DNA of 24,064 nucleotides from Priapulus caudatus (GCF_000485595.1 NW_014577497.1:17746-41809), one strand, 5' to 3'. Positions 10,632 to 19,312 are shown, counted from the stretch's first letter. Made by a program: numbers and translations. The notes: generated by a model from the sequence alone, not told the origin.

Positions 10632-13600
10632 GTGCGTGCGTGTGCGTGCGGGTGTGCATATGCGTGTGTGTATGAATGAGGAAGTGGGTAGGCCCTACCC
10701 TACCCCACAAGAAAACAGCTGTGCAAACTGATGCAAAATCTGAGCCAAGTATAGTAACTAGGAGGTGGGTTGGGGGGGGGGTACACATTGTCAGAAACTT
10801 CGTTCATCGGGCAGATATGACGTCGTAAGTCTAAAATGTTGTGTCGTTAGAAGGGCTGACCTTATCTTGTGCCCCCCCCCCCCATTGCAAGTATCAGGTG
10901 AGCTTCTGCTATAGAATTGTCAGCCAGCTGTGAAAGCCGTCAAGAAGGAAATTGTCTGAAATTCAGTCAGTTTTTCTTTTTATCATTGTTGTTTCAGGTA
11001 AATCTAATGTGTTGTATTATATTTATTATACAGGGAACGACCATATAACTGGTCACAAAATTTCATTTATCGAGTGAGCTTTTAAGAAGTGTTGTTTGGT
11101 TCCAATGTGTAGTCCCAATTCTCAAGTTATGCTAGTCAATTGTTAACTAAGTAATAGAGCGTCATTCGTATGTCATGATGTATGTCTTTGAGTAAGATGT
11201 GCTCGTAGGAATGCCCCTATTGTAAGATAACTTATCCACGGTGGTTCTTGCGCTTTTAGGACCTGGAATAGATGTGCCTGCCCCTGACATGGGTACAGGA
11301 GAGCGTGAGATGTCATGGATTGCTAGCACATATGCGAAAACAGTAGGTACGTTGCATCGGTTCATTTCTTGAAGAATTGCTCTTTGTTTTATTATTGTTT
11401 TGAAATCAATTGACATGTGCTGGGTGCTGACAACCACTGACAGACAGAAAGTGATACGTGGCAGAGTTGTCAGATGTGTGATGTCTGCTAAATTCTTTTC
11501 TACATCAACCAAAGCTTGATAATTGAATAATGCTTTACTTTATGCAGGATTTAGTACGTTGTAGCACATAAGCTACATAGTAGACCAATTAGCAAGAATG
11601 GCTATAACGTGGAAACGGTGCCATACTTTCAGCATTGTTTGCATCAATGTTGAAATATATTTATACGCGTATGTGTGCATGCGTGCGTCCGTGCGTGCGC
11701 ACGTGCACGGGTGGCAATACATAGCTGTCGTCTGTTTCAGTAAATTAATTTCAGTCCACGTAACTAAAATAACGTAACGTAACGTAACGTAACGTACGTA
11801 ATGTAGCGTAAGAATGCCCATATCGTTGTATGCTTACACATGGTTCGCACAGTCCTTGAAAAGTCCTTGAATTTGAGGGGAGTCCTTGAAAAGTCCTTGA
11901 ATTTGAGGGGAGTCCTTGAAAAGTACTTGAATTTAGTAAATGTTGATTTTGTGCTTGAAAAGTCTTTGAATTTCATGAAAATGTCCTTGAATTTTTAGAA
12001 AGAATCCTTGCCTGTATTAAAAAGAAATTTTGAACCAATAACAATAATGTGCAAACCTCAATAAAAATTGCGTTAAATGAGCTTAAAAAGCTATAGACGC
12101 GATAGACAGTTAAATCATGATCACAAATTACAGTAAGTCAATAAAATCAGTCAGTAAATCAAGGTATGTTGTAGAAGTGACAGTGTTTAGAAGGGTTTAT
12201 TAATATGATCCAGGTAAGTTTTAGAGGTGACAGTGATTAAGAATGGGGTTATTAAATTAATCCAGGTATGTTTTGTTCCGTGTATGGATTCCGATAAAAT
12301 GTCCGATAATAAAATGTCCTTGAATTTCTGATAAAATGTCCTTGAAAAGTCCTTGAAAAGTCCTTGATACATTTTTCAGTCCTGTATGAACCATGTTACA
12401 GGTTACCTAGACATAAACGCGCATGCGTGCGTGACAGGCAAGCCTGTGTCGCAGGGAGGCATCCATGGCAGAGTGTCGGCCACAGGCAGGGTAAGAGCAG
12501 CTCAGTGCTTATACATGTATCAGCGGCGGTGCTCATGAGAGAGTCATTAACATGTTCTATTAGAAGCCTTACTGGCTAAGAAGAGTGGATCGATTACAGT
12601 CTTGGTATCCTAGGACAGCAGACTGACCTCGCGGGGGTTCACAGCCATATTGCTCTGTCATATAATGTATTTGTTGGTATGCGCGCGTGAGTGCGTGCAT
12701 GCGTAGCCGTGCGCGTGTCGTGTCCGTACGTGCATGCGTGAGCGTATTATGTGAACACTGTGCAGCTTTACATAGCATAACCCTAGCTTTTGGCCTAAAC
12801 TTACGTACCATATTCTGATTCCCCACTTACTCCAAGGTAATCCTGCATCTATGTTTTGTTCAGCCTTTGTTTATACTAGTCTCAAGTTCACTGGGGTTTA
12901 TCCCTTCACAACATTGACAATATCTCCTAAAATGCTTATTGCATTCCTGATTCATTCTCCTGTCAGTATGCATATTATCAAGAGTACAATGATAGAAAAA
13001 ATCTCTATCATGGTAGGCTTGATAATATTAAATATTTGCAATTACATATCATTTTCACATTATTCTGCTTGTAATTGGTTGTCATTGCATTGTTTTCGTA
13101 CACAGGGCGTGTTTCATGGAATTGAACAATTTGTCCATGAAGCAAACTACATGAGCAGCATTGGGCTATTTCCTGGGTTTGGAGGAAAAACATTCATTGT
13201 GCAGGTAGGCAAACTACTGTGTACGGGCATATGCACAGTGGACAGCTGGCCAATATGTCGTAAAGACGGTGATTTTCGCCACTGATGGTAATGTTCTAGC
13301 TTAATAGCGCTCATGAATGTGATTGATGATTGATGACGGAAAGCAGAAGCATTGGTCGGTGGGGGAAAGTTCGACATGGGTGTTTTCAAACCACGTTTGT
13401 TTCTACTCACACGCGCGAACATACGTGCAGGTCGTACAGATGGTAGTAACTACATGAGTGATCATGCAGCAGGTGCTACATCCATCACCAGTGCAGGGTG
13501 TCCTTGCCCACACCCTGCCGGTTCTGGCTCTGACTCTCTCTACCTCATGAAATCATGAAAATGTTTTTTAACAACAAAGTCTTGCCTTTACATCTGACAA

Positions 13601-16600
13601 ATGATAGTGCGCAATGTGTGTCTTGAATCATTCTCCTAGCTAAGTAATCTTATTGAGTTGCACCGTGGGTGTGGGTCTATTCCAGTTAATGCCACACCAT
13701 TGCAGTAGCCAAGCTATATCGGACAGTGGCTGACACACATGTAGGGATCTATGCGTTTACTTGTTGATATGGTCATGGCTATATTAAGATGAGCACACAT
13801 TCAGATGCTTGCCAGCTGTAATTTCATGTTCAGCGTGCATTTATGCGACTCATCTGTCGCTTCTAAAGTCCAAATGCGATTTTAACTTCATTGCAATGTC
13901 AACAATTAACTTCATGGCTGTTGTTAGAGGTATGTCAGCGTACCTTATTCATCTCCTCACGGGTGGTCCTCAATGGATCACATAATGTTTCAATTGACCA
14001 CTCAAAAGTTTATTATCACTACTGAAAAGAGAACATGGAATTGTTTTTGTACTTGTTCTACAGTTTGATTTTGCTAAAACTCAAACTGTTGAGCAACATA
14101 CTTACTATTATTAATTAATCTATCTTAGTAGAATTCGTTGCCGTGTTGGTGTTTATGTGTGTGTCTTTGGACTAGGGTTTCGGTAACGTGGGACTTCACT
14201 CATGCCGCTACTTGCACCGAGCTGGAGCAAAGTGCATCGGTGTTCAGGAGTGGGATGGTGCTATCTACAATGCAGAGGGCATCCATCCCAAGGAACTAGA
14301 GGAATATAAACTGGTGAGAAAATTTGTTGCGTACCTTTTTAGTTGATTTGAACTTTGTCAGATATGCAGATAATGCAGTAGCACAGGTATATCTCCATAC
14401 ATTATGACACTACGTGATGCTGTCAACAATAGAGGTGTAAATATCTATGTTTTATTTACAATCATCATGTTCAGTATGTAGTATCACAGGCAGAAACTTA
14501 ACCATTAGTTTAAAAACAGAGGTCAGTAGCAAAAATAAAGCTAGTCAAAGGCAGCATGACCTGAATGATCCCTTGAGAAATTTTTGGTTTTAAAAATGGG
14601 TTATACTTTCATATATTCATTGTAAGTTCGTTGAAATATGCTAATGTGCAGATATATTAACTGTTCAGTGAACATTTGGCACACAGACTTCCTCACTGAT
14701 TTCTTCTCTCTTTCGAGAAAAGAACAATGGCCTGTTGCTAATGCAGTAGTATATTTGTGTTTGATGGTAAACGTTACAATTCATAGTCAAGAAAATATCA
14801 AGAATATTTTAATGACTGCTGTTACAGTGCTACACTTATTTATATTTATCTCTCATTTAAACACCTGGTTTAATCAACGTATTTTGTCATGTAATCAACT
14901 CAAAATACTAACAGTTAATTTAAGTAATGTAAAGGTCTTGCACAGCAGTGGACAATTTATATTCTAAAATGTTTCAAGTCATTTCAGTGATGGAATTTCG
15001 ATCTGGAATATTTCTAGTCTGTAGTGTTAGGGTTAGGGTTAGGGTTCTGTTTTTAGAATGGGTGAAATCTTTTCTCGGTTCATGACTGCCATTGTAATTG
15101 TATTGTAGGAGCATGGTACCATTATGGGCTTCCCTGGTGCAGAACAATACACGAAACAAGAGTCGCTGTTGTATGAAGACTGCGATATACTCATACCTGC
15201 TGCTAGTGAGAAGCAGATTCACATTGGAAACTGTCACAAAGTCAAGGCCAAGGTAGGTTGGTCTTGTTCTAACTGCAAATCAAATTCGACTGCTTGACTA
15301 CGCTTTAGCATACAGGTAATCACAACCCAAATAGATTTACAACATTTCTTAGGTTATACAACAATCTTTGTACCATGCTAAATAGTAAACAAATCCCAAG
15401 GACATTCGCCCAGGACATTAATATGGGATGGGATTCAGCCGGGAATCTCATGGTACAGACGCGTGTTTTTTTAATCACATCATTGGTGTTTTAATACCAT
15501 CACCTGTGGTATCAGATCTCGATGTGCTATACAGCCATGTTCCACTGGTTCAAACCTTTTCCTGCTGCAAATTGCTGCAGTTAGATAGTATTTACGTTAG
15601 GCGGCAGCACTGCTCAGCAGGAAACATTGATTTTCAGTGAGCAAAACAGTTTATGTTTCATTGAACCTGACATGCTTTGCACTAATTACAATATGGCATT
15701 TTTTTGGTATATACACTAGAAAGCAGGGAATTGGTCTATTTCGTTAAAAACACGTTCAAAGGTTGAAGGAAAACAAATGAACATTTACTGCAATGCATGT
15801 TCACAAATTTCCATAATAATTAGCATAGAACAGTAGAACAGTTTTCCCAGTTTAGGTGGCAAAACGTGGTATTTGAGGTGGTCACTGAAATTTTAAATGA
15901 AACTTTAAATTTTAATTTAGTAAAGGTTAATGAAACGAAAAGTTAACGAAGAAAAGATATGTGTGCTTCCTCTAAGATAATGACTGGTCATACTAATTGA
16001 ACCTCCTAATGAATGTATTGAAAGCATTAATTGACATTGAGGAAAATCTTGTGACACAATATGATTATCATTTATATGAGCTACGTCTTCTACTTACAGA
16101 TTATTGCAGAGGGAGCTAATGGACCCGTGACCGCAGGTGCCCAGGCACACTTCATCAAAAATAATGTTCTGGTTATTCCCGATCTTTATCTCAACGCCGG
16201 TGGTGTCACCGTCTCCTACTTTGAGTGGCTTAAGAATCTAAACCATGTCAGCTATGGACGTCTCACCTTCAAATATGAGAAGGACTCCAACTATCACCTG
16301 CTAGGTCTGTACATAGTAGCTATAGATGTTGTGTGTTGTATGTTGTGAATAGATCAAGCAGTCTGATCGATAGGGGAATTATATCACATGACACTTGGCA
16401 TGCAGTGTTTCCCTGCTGGGTAATTAGTCCGATTTCCAAGCCAGCAGAATATTGTAAATGGTCTTCTATTAGAGAAGAGTAGATGCAAATTTATATGGCT
16501 GTTAATTAGGCGCAATTATAGCATGCTTACTTTGTTTTATAGACACGAAGTTTGTCAGTGCACAATACTCAAAACCTGAACTTCATATTAATAATAATAC

Positions 16601-18622
16601 CATGAACCTAACTATACTATCTCTAGTGTAAATTTATACTATACTACTAGATAATATATATATACTACCTATGGTTTACTTGTGTTTATAGTAATATGGA
16701 TGGTTTCATAATATTCTCTTATCTGAAGCCGTCTGAAGGGAACCAAAACAAGCTATTGATGAATATATAATTGGAATGTATTGTCCTAATGCGAGTAAAT
16801 TGTGCTTTGCAGAGAGTGTGCAACATTCATTAGAGCGCAAGTTTGGCAAGGCTGGGGGTGGCATACCAATTATGCCTAGTGAGGCTTTCCAAGATAGAAT
16901 ACAAGTAAGTCACACTCTTAACATGTATATTTATTTCACATGTCAGTTTGCAGTCAAACCTGTGTTATTGATCACCCCTCTGGAATGGACACTTGTCCAT
17001 AAAGAACACGTAGCGATTTCCTTGAATGGCAGTTATAAAGTGAAACCACTTTTGTAGAATGCACTGCTGTCTATAACAGATACTTCATGGGGTTTCCCTT
17101 GAGTGACCGGTGTATACAGGTTTAACTGTATTGATCATCTCATAAGGGAAGTAGTTCGATTGGAGATCAGCTTGTTTGGCTATTTTGGGAGGCACCTGTC
17201 AAAGAAGTTACACACCAGGGAGCTGTACATGCTGCACTAACTATCAAAGGGAAAGCTTATTACATATTTACTGATATATAAATGACCCCTGCTACAGTTA
17301 ATACTTCCTGCCCATGCACGTGTTTGTAGTTAGCGTAGCGGTTACAAATTTAAGACCGGATGGTTCTAAAAACGGTCCGTCATCGAATTTCATCTAGGTG
17401 TTTTTCCTATTTAATTAGATCGTATATATCACCACACATGCACGCAATTTTAATGATTCTATCATACATAGTTTTATAAATGTAGCCAGTCAAAAACGAA
17501 AAAGTTTTACTGTGACAGCGAGCATAATTTATTTATATAATAGTGGGAATTCATCATTTTAGCACAAGCTTAACGAAATCGTTACACAAGATGCTATAGA
17601 ATCTAACATTATAATGTAACATGACATTTCCAGCGATAATCTTAAGAAATTCATGAATTTATTGATATTTATTCTTTAATAATCATCACTTTTAGTCCAT
17701 GTTCATTTATGTCATTAAACATTAAATTTTATAGTATGCTTTGATAAATTTAATCTTGTGATGACCGTAGAGAGGATACTTGTAACCTTGCCTAATCCTC
17801 AATTCTATCCTCCATACTTCAATGGCAAACTGCCAGGTATATGTATAAATAATATAATGTATTATAAGCAGGAGTAAATTTAAAAGAAATTAGTTTATAT
17901 TCACTCCTGATATAATATAATATAATATATAATATTATATACAATAACATTTCTTTAATCCTTCCTTATTGAAGTGATGTTCAAAATCTTTAATATTATA
18001 CATGTCTGTGTCTGAATTTTGAATCTGTCACCATCATATCAGTCAGGAGTAATCAGTATGGTTTTTCATATGGTATATATAGGGAGCATCTGAGAAGGAT
18101 ATTGTACATTCCGGGCTGGCGTATACCATGGAGAGATCAGCACGTGTAAGTATTTGATTGTTTGAACATTGAAATTCATACTACCACGTTCATATCTGCA
18201 CTATATCTTGTATGAATATGTTCCTAGTAATACACTAAACTATTACGTATTACTATATATCTCATTTTATTATCAATTGTGAAATATTTATGTATATGCT
18301 AATAGTTATTTCTACAATTTGGCTATTGCATAAAAATGATGTCATAAAAAAGATTAAAAATGCTAAACTAAGCCATATAATTTGAATATGTCTATAATGC
18401 TTTGCATTTCATTAGTTCTTAAACTTGAACATTTATTTGCCTGAATTTTATTATAATTTGCAAAGCAAGGATTTATGCATTACAGTATATTATTCTTTGT
18501 AGGCAATTATGGCTATAGCGATGAAGTACAACTTGGGTCTGGACATTCGTACTGCAGCCTACATAAATTCCATTGAGAAAATCTACAAAAGTTACCGTGA
18601 AGCTGGATTCACGTTCACATAG
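1315..18622 (+). CDS. GLUD1: Glutamate dehydrogenase, mitochondrial type; 11 exons, 5'-partial
   Basis: Oxidative deamination of glutamate to 2-oxoglutarate and ammonia with NAD(P), in the mitochondrial matrix of animals. Eleven exons (1315-1518, 9185-9385, 11260-11346, 12402-12490, 13106-13204, 14176-14313, 15109-15252, 16100-16304, 16813-16904, 18083-18145, 18503-18622) join in one frame to 480 residues. Visible motifs, numbered from the first residue here: substrate-site RTPCKGG (Lys67); active-site VPFGGAKAG (Lys103, fits the Glu/Leu/Phe/Val dehydrogenase signature); VPAPD with catalytic Asp145; nucleotide-binding GFGNVG at 228-233; [12 protein letters not shown]; then the region after [10 protein letters not shown] that matches the animal 'antenna' insert; C-terminus GFTFT. 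Residue-level similarity to vertebrate GLUD1, recalled from family knowledge, is very high throughout. The first about 40 mature residues and the transit peptide are absent and should lie upstream of the window. No frameshift or internal stop was seen, so the gene appears functional. Confidence 0.96.
1573..1615. repeat. Solo end of the CAGTCAAACCTGT MITE family
   Basis: CAGTCAAACCTGT here matches the left end of the element at 16951. The following bases include imperfect palindromes around GATCACGATCACTT. No partner end was found nearby, so it is probably a truncated copy. Confidence 0.45.
1967..2030. mobile_element. Miniature hairpin element, copy 2
   Basis: 23-bp arms (1967-1989 and 2008-2030) with a single mismatch at terminal position 5: A on the left, G-equivalent on the right. 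Terminus ATCARGAGTG, inner stem AATAATAATAGAT, 18-base AT-rich loop. Flanked by ATT on both sides (1964-1966, 2031-2033). Confidence 0.8.
2321..2358. mobile_element. Miniature hairpin element, copy 3
   Basis: 17-bp arms (2321-2337, 2342-2358) with two mismatches, terminus ATCAAGAGC, 4-base loop. Flanked by TCT on both sides (2318-2320, 2359-2361), which is not explained by AT-richness. Confidence 0.75.
2526..2565. repeat. Perfect 18-bp hairpin, possibly a related or CACTG-ended element
   Basis: CCACTGAGCTCTATTAAT at 2526-2543 pairs perfectly with 2548-2565 around the loop GAGT. The terminus differs from the ATCARGAG family except for GAG at the same offset. Flanking triplets AGA and ATA differ by one base. 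It ends in CACTG like CACTA transposons, but it is far too small for assignment. Confidence 0.6.
3666..3710. mobile_element. Miniature hairpin element, copy 4
   Basis: 18-bp arms (3666-3683, 3693-3710) with one mismatch, A left versus G-equivalent right at terminal position 5, as in copy 2. Inner stem GAATAATAG. Flanked by AAT at 3663-3665 and 3711-3713; the right AAT is shared with the next copy. Confidence 0.8.
3714..3774. mobile_element. Miniature hairpin element, copy 5, abutting copy 4
   Basis: Perfect 20-bp arms (3714-3733, 3755-3774), terminus ATCAAGAGT, inner stem TCATAATAGAA, 21-base AT-rich loop. Flanked by AAT at 3711-3713 and 3775-3777. The AAT between copies 4 and 5 is single, giving AAT-copy4-AAT-copy5-AAT, as expected if the second inserted at the target duplication of the first. 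Confidence 0.8.
4099..4146 (+). repeat. 48-bp perfect direct repeat, copy 1
   Basis: Identical to 5893-5940, including a run of nine G. It begins 8 bases before the CAGTGGCGGATCC transposon end, so both copies carry the same flanking octamer TAACTGTT. Confidence 0.9.
4107..4937. mobile_element. Nested hAT-like element
   Basis: The left end CAGTGGCGGATCCAGG and a right end whose reverse complement is CAGCGGCGGATTTAGG, each followed inward by a long G run, enclose 831 bp. The flanking octamers (TAACTGTT, TATAAGTG) do not match, so the right side has been rearranged or the pairing of ends is wrong. It contains a short CT microsatellite at 4859-4877. No transposase was seen. Confidence 0.6.
5113..5157. 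repeat. Imperfect hairpin in AT-rich insert
   Basis: GGGATGGC near the start and GCCATCCC near the end can pair, with GACCATACGGTC as an inner stem. It lies in a 955-bp stretch (4938-5892) of unknown origin inside the hAT-like element, possibly the tail of another transposon. Confidence 0.45.
5893..5940 (+). repeat. 48-bp perfect direct repeat, copy 2
   Basis: Second copy of 4099-4146. After it the sequence diverges into GGGGGTATGGGGGTCCTCC-like DNA, a common interior of CAGTGGCGGATCC elements. No matching right end was found before the outer element closes at 6156. Confidence 0.9.
6165..6445 (+). repeat. Diverged minisatellite (AGGATAGTAACAGTTGG-type)
   Basis: About nine imperfect units of roughly 30 bases carrying GGATAG, ACAGTTGG or close variants. 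It begins directly after the right target duplication of the hAT-like element. Short related wording (GGAATAGTTTGGGAGGG) occurs left of the element near 3790, so the transposon may have landed in or beside this array. Confidence 0.6.
7121..8001 (+). repeat. Minisatellite, about 20-bp unit GAACATACTGGTTAGTGTAA
   Basis: About 40 tandem copies of a 19-21 base unit across 880 bp. The variable positions are TAA/TCC/TGG/TTC before GAAC. The middle (7320-7530) is more degenerate, with small indels; the flanks are regular, and a higher-order unit alternating TTCGAACATACTGGT and TAAGAACGTACTGGT is visible at 7505-7700. Confidence 0.93.
8393..8436. mobile_element. Miniature hairpin element, copy 6 (perfect 44-bp palindrome)
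   Basis: The arms 8393-8414 and 8415-8436 are perfectly complementary with no loop. Terminus ATCAGGAGT, inner stem TAATAAAGACAAA. Flanked by CAT at 8390-8392 and 8437-8439. Confidence 0.82.
9185..9385 (+). CDS. GLUD1: GDH exon B (catalytic lysine exon)
   Basis: Begins after CTTGCAG and ends at ATAG/GTGCGG; phase 1 on both sides. Encodes [12 protein letters not shown] through KKGFIG, including VPFGGAKAG with the catalytic Lys103. Codon use is unlike the other exons: 57 of 66 full codons end in G or C, against about 37-39% in the exons at 13106 and 16813. Confidence 0.95.
9421..9621. mobile_element. TA-flanked MITE with TTTCGCG repeats
   Basis: The left end CTGTATACGCTGTATATTTC and the right end, reverse complement CTGTATAGGCCATATTTTTC, match at most positions. 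TA flanks both sides (9419-9420, 9622-9623). The interior is rich in CGCGAAA and TTCGCG, with a sub-inverted repeat GGTTTAATTTTCGCG / CGCGAAATTAACC. The TA duplication suggests a Tc1/mariner-type origin. It starts 35 bases after the exon B donor. Confidence 0.6.
9824..9893 (+). repeat. (AC)35 microsatellite
   Basis: Seventy bases of uninterrupted AC dinucleotide. Confidence 0.99.
10556..10660 (+). repeat. GTGC/GT-rich low-complexity tract
   Basis: Mixed GTGT and GCGT repeats, imperfect. Similar shorter tracts lie at 11669-11707 and 12680-12745. Confidence 0.9.
11260..11346 (+). CDS. GLUD1: GDH exon C (catalytic aspartate exon)
   Basis: Acceptor GCGCTTTTAG, donor GTAG/GTACGT at 11347 (phase 1). 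Encodes [19 protein letters not shown] and STYAKTV; Asp145 in VPAPD is the family's catalytic aspartate. An earlier GT at 11343 was rejected because it would lose the conserved Val-Gly of the TVG junction and break the frame with the next exon. Confidence 0.93.
11769..11795 (+). repeat. (AACGT)n microsatellite
   Basis: Five near-perfect AACGT units, then an imperfect tail. Confidence 0.9.
11837..12395. mobile_element. TTA-flanked repeat element with GTCCTTGAA arrays at both ends
   Basis: The left end CACATGGTTCGCACAGTCC and the reverse complement of the right end, CATGGTTCATACAG, match apart from two extra 5' bases on the left and two substitutions. TTA flanks both sides (11834-11836, 12396-12398). 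Three 30-base tandem units with AGTCCTTGAAAAG lie at 11851-11940, and related CCTTGAAAAGTCCTTGA units lie at 12315-12367 in the same orientation. Probably a non-autonomous DNA transposon; superfamily unclear, though a 3-bp TTA duplication fits PIF/Harbinger. Confidence 0.6.
12402..12490 (+). CDS. GLUD1: GDH exon D
   Basis: Acceptor CATGTTACAG, donor AGG/GTAAGA at 12491 (phase 0). Encodes [14 protein letters not shown] and [15 protein letters not shown]. The join with exon C gives TVGYLDIN, the same length as the vertebrate TIGHYDIN segment. The acceptor lies only 6 bases after the end of a probable transposon. Confidence 0.93.
12491..13105 (+). other. GLUD1: GDH intron D-E
   Basis: Contains a GTGC-rich tract (12680-12745) and hairpin copy 7. 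Nothing else was recognised. Confidence 0.8.
12977..13023. mobile_element. Miniature hairpin element, copy 7 (degraded)
   Basis: The 19-bp arms 12977-12995 and 13005-13023 match at 16 positions. Left terminus ATCAAGAGT; the right end keeps CTTGAT. The flanks are ATT and AAT, one base different, consistent with an older insertion. Confidence 0.6.
13106..13204 (+). CDS. GLUD1: GDH exon E
   Basis: Acceptor GTACACAG, donor CAG/GTAGGC at 13205; phase 0 on both sides, 33 codons. Encodes [16 protein letters not shown] through GKTFIVQ, leading into the nucleotide-binding domain. Confidence 0.95.
14176..14313 (+). CDS. GLUD1: GDH exon F (nucleotide-binding GFGNVG)
   Basis: Acceptor TTTGGACTAG, donor CTG/GTGAGA at 14314; phase 0 on both sides, 46 codons. 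Starts exactly at GFGNVGLHS, the glycine-rich NAD(P) loop of the Rossmann fold, and runs through [15 protein letters not shown] to KELEEYKL. Confidence 0.96.
15027..15046 (+). repeat. Interstitial telomere-like tract in intron F-G
   Basis: Slightly more than three TTAGGG units, 63 bases before the exon G acceptor. Confidence 0.85.
15109..15252 (+). CDS. GLUD1: GDH exon G
   Basis: Acceptor TGTATTGTAG, donor AAG/GTAGGT at 15253; 48 codons, phase 0. Encodes [14 protein letters not shown], then the conserved [12 protein letters not shown] and HKVKAK. The stretch between GFP and CDI is about two residues longer than I recall for vertebrates. Confidence 0.95.
16100..16304 (+). CDS. GLUD1: GDH exon H
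   Basis: Acceptor TACTTACAG, donor CTAG/GTCTGT at 16305 (phase 1). Encodes [34 protein letters not shown] and [18 protein letters not shown]. The donor GTCTGT is weak (C at +3), but the phase-1 join to AGAGTG at 16813 restores Glu-Ser-Val as expected. Confidence 0.94.
16813..16904 (+). CDS. GLUD1: GDH exon I (antenna region)
   Basis: Acceptor TGCTTTGCAG, donor CAA/GTAAGT at 16905. Encodes [30 protein letters not shown]. In animal GDH this follows the antenna helices involved in allosteric communication between subunits. Confidence 0.94.
16951..17128. mobile_element. 178-bp MITE with CAGTCAAACCTGT ends
   Basis: The left end CAGTCAAACCTGT and the right end ACAGGTTTAACTG form a 13-bp inverted repeat with one mismatch. 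The interior has GATCACCCCTC and GGACACTTGTCC-like words. Ends of this type are common in MITEs of aquatic invertebrates. No convincing target duplication was seen. It begins 46 bases after the exon I donor. Confidence 0.65.
17333..17402 (+). repeat. Degraded tRNA-like (SINE head) sequence
   Basis: TAGCGTAGCGGTTA resembles an A box. Some 45 bases later GTCATCGAATTTC resembles a decayed B box. The spacing suits a tRNA-derived promoter, but no cloverleaf closes, so it is a SINE remnant or tRNA pseudogene at best. Confidence 0.3.
17867..17911. mobile_element. Miniature hairpin element, copy 8
   Basis: 18-bp arms (17867-17884, 17894-17911) with three mismatches. The right terminus CACTCCTGAT is intact; the left reads AGCAGGAGT. 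ATA flanks both sides (17864-17866, 17912-17914), though the region is AT-rich. Confidence 0.65.
18083..18145 (+). CDS. GLUD1: GDH exon J
   Basis: 21 codons between acceptor TATATATAG and donor CGT/GTAAGT at 18146, phase 0. Encodes [20 protein letters not shown] plus Arg, nearly identical to the vertebrate pivot helix that rotates during catalysis. Confidence 0.95.
18503..18622 (+). CDS. GLUD1: GDH last coding exon K with stop
   Basis: Acceptor TTCTTTGTAG. Encodes [39 protein letters not shown], then TAG at 18620-18622. The vertebrate enzyme also ends in a Thr-Phe-Thr tail, so the C-terminus is complete. Confidence 0.96.
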   Translation, partial: AIMAIAMKYNLGLDIRTAAYINSIEKIYKSYREAGFTFT

Positions 18623-18872
18623 TCATGCTATTCAGACATTCACCACCTTCCAGTGCTTTTGTAAAAGAATTCACATGCGCCGACACGTATTGTGATAAAG
18701 ATCATGCTGCTAATTGTGTTTAGACATAGGAATTGTTGAACATTTAATAGTTTTATTAGGAAAATTGATCATAGGCTTGTGAACATGCCTCAGTAACATG
18801 AATGGCTGCAAGTAGCATGAGGCAACTCTTGCGGATCTTGACCACGTAATAGCTGCATATAGAGAATGCTTA

Positions 18873-19312
18873 AGCCCGGCGCACATTGCCGAACATTTTG
18901 CTCAAAAACAGTATCGTAGCAATGTTCCATGAAATGTTCGGCAATGTGCGGTGAAAAAAGTCGCCGACCATTTGTTCCGAACAATGTTTCTGAAGATCGG
19001 AAATGTTTGATATCTCGAACATTGTTCGTCGAATGATTCGTCAATCTGCGCTGAACGTCGAACAATTCTAGGAACATTTGTAAAGTAGTAACCAATAGCA
19101 GCACAATATGTGGTCACATGATTTTTGTGTACAATCACCGACTGATCACGTGACTTTTTGCAACACAGCTACTAGACGGCGCCACGAGGTTGTTCGCTGC
19201 AAAATGTTCGGCAATGTGCGCTCAGCAATTGTTTACCCGCACATTGCCAGACAAAAACATTTGTTCGGACGAACATTTGTTCGGGAAAATGTTCGGCAAT
19301 GTGCGCCAGGCT
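18873..19312. mobile_element. PIF/Harbinger-like MITE, 440 bp
   Basis: The left end AGCCCGGCGCACATTGCCGA and the right end, reverse complement AGCCTGGCGCACATTGCCGA, extend to ACATTTT. TTA flanks both sides (18870-18872, 19313-19315), the usual Harbinger-type duplication. The word ATGTTCGGCAATGTGCG recurs inside near 18936 and 19204, giving internal copies of the end. It sits 250 bases after the GDH stop codon. No transposase. Confidence 0.8.

Larger units (their letters stand above)
9386..11259 (+). other. GLUD1: GDH intron B-C
   Basis: Contains a TA-flanked MITE, a long G run (near 9711-9723), a CA microsatellite, a GTGC-rich tract and further G/C runs (near 10773 and 10874). Nothing coding was recognised; the frames through the CA and GTGC tracts are low-complexity artefacts. 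Confidence 0.8.
11347..12401 (+). other. GLUD1: GDH intron C-D
   Basis: Donor GTACGT, acceptor TTACAG. The 3' half is a repetitive element (11837-12395). Upstream of it are a GTGC-rich tract and an AACGT array. No exon was recognised. Confidence 0.8.
13205..16099 (+). other. GLUD1: GDH introns E-F, F-G and G-H (with exons F and G between)
   Basis: The intron parts (13205-14175, 14314-15108, 15253-16099) are AT-rich without recognisable elements, apart from a (TTAGGG)3 tract at 15027-15046. Frames such as 14638-14967 and 15428-15640 lack any recognisable family signal and have no supporting splice context. Confidence 0.75.

Noticed and set aside
10513-10788. Cys/Arg/Val-rich and His/Thr-rich frames on both strands
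   Set aside because: They are translations of GTGC/GT low-complexity DNA.
14638-14967. 109-codon frame in intron F-G
   Set aside because: AT-rich intronic frame with no domain signal and no splice context.
17333-17402. Functional tRNA gene
   Set aside because: The A and B boxes are degenerate and no acceptor stem or full cloverleaf can be formed.
18038-18060. Further hairpin family member at GTCAGGAGTAATC
   Set aside because: No complementary second arm nearby; the end motif is incomplete.
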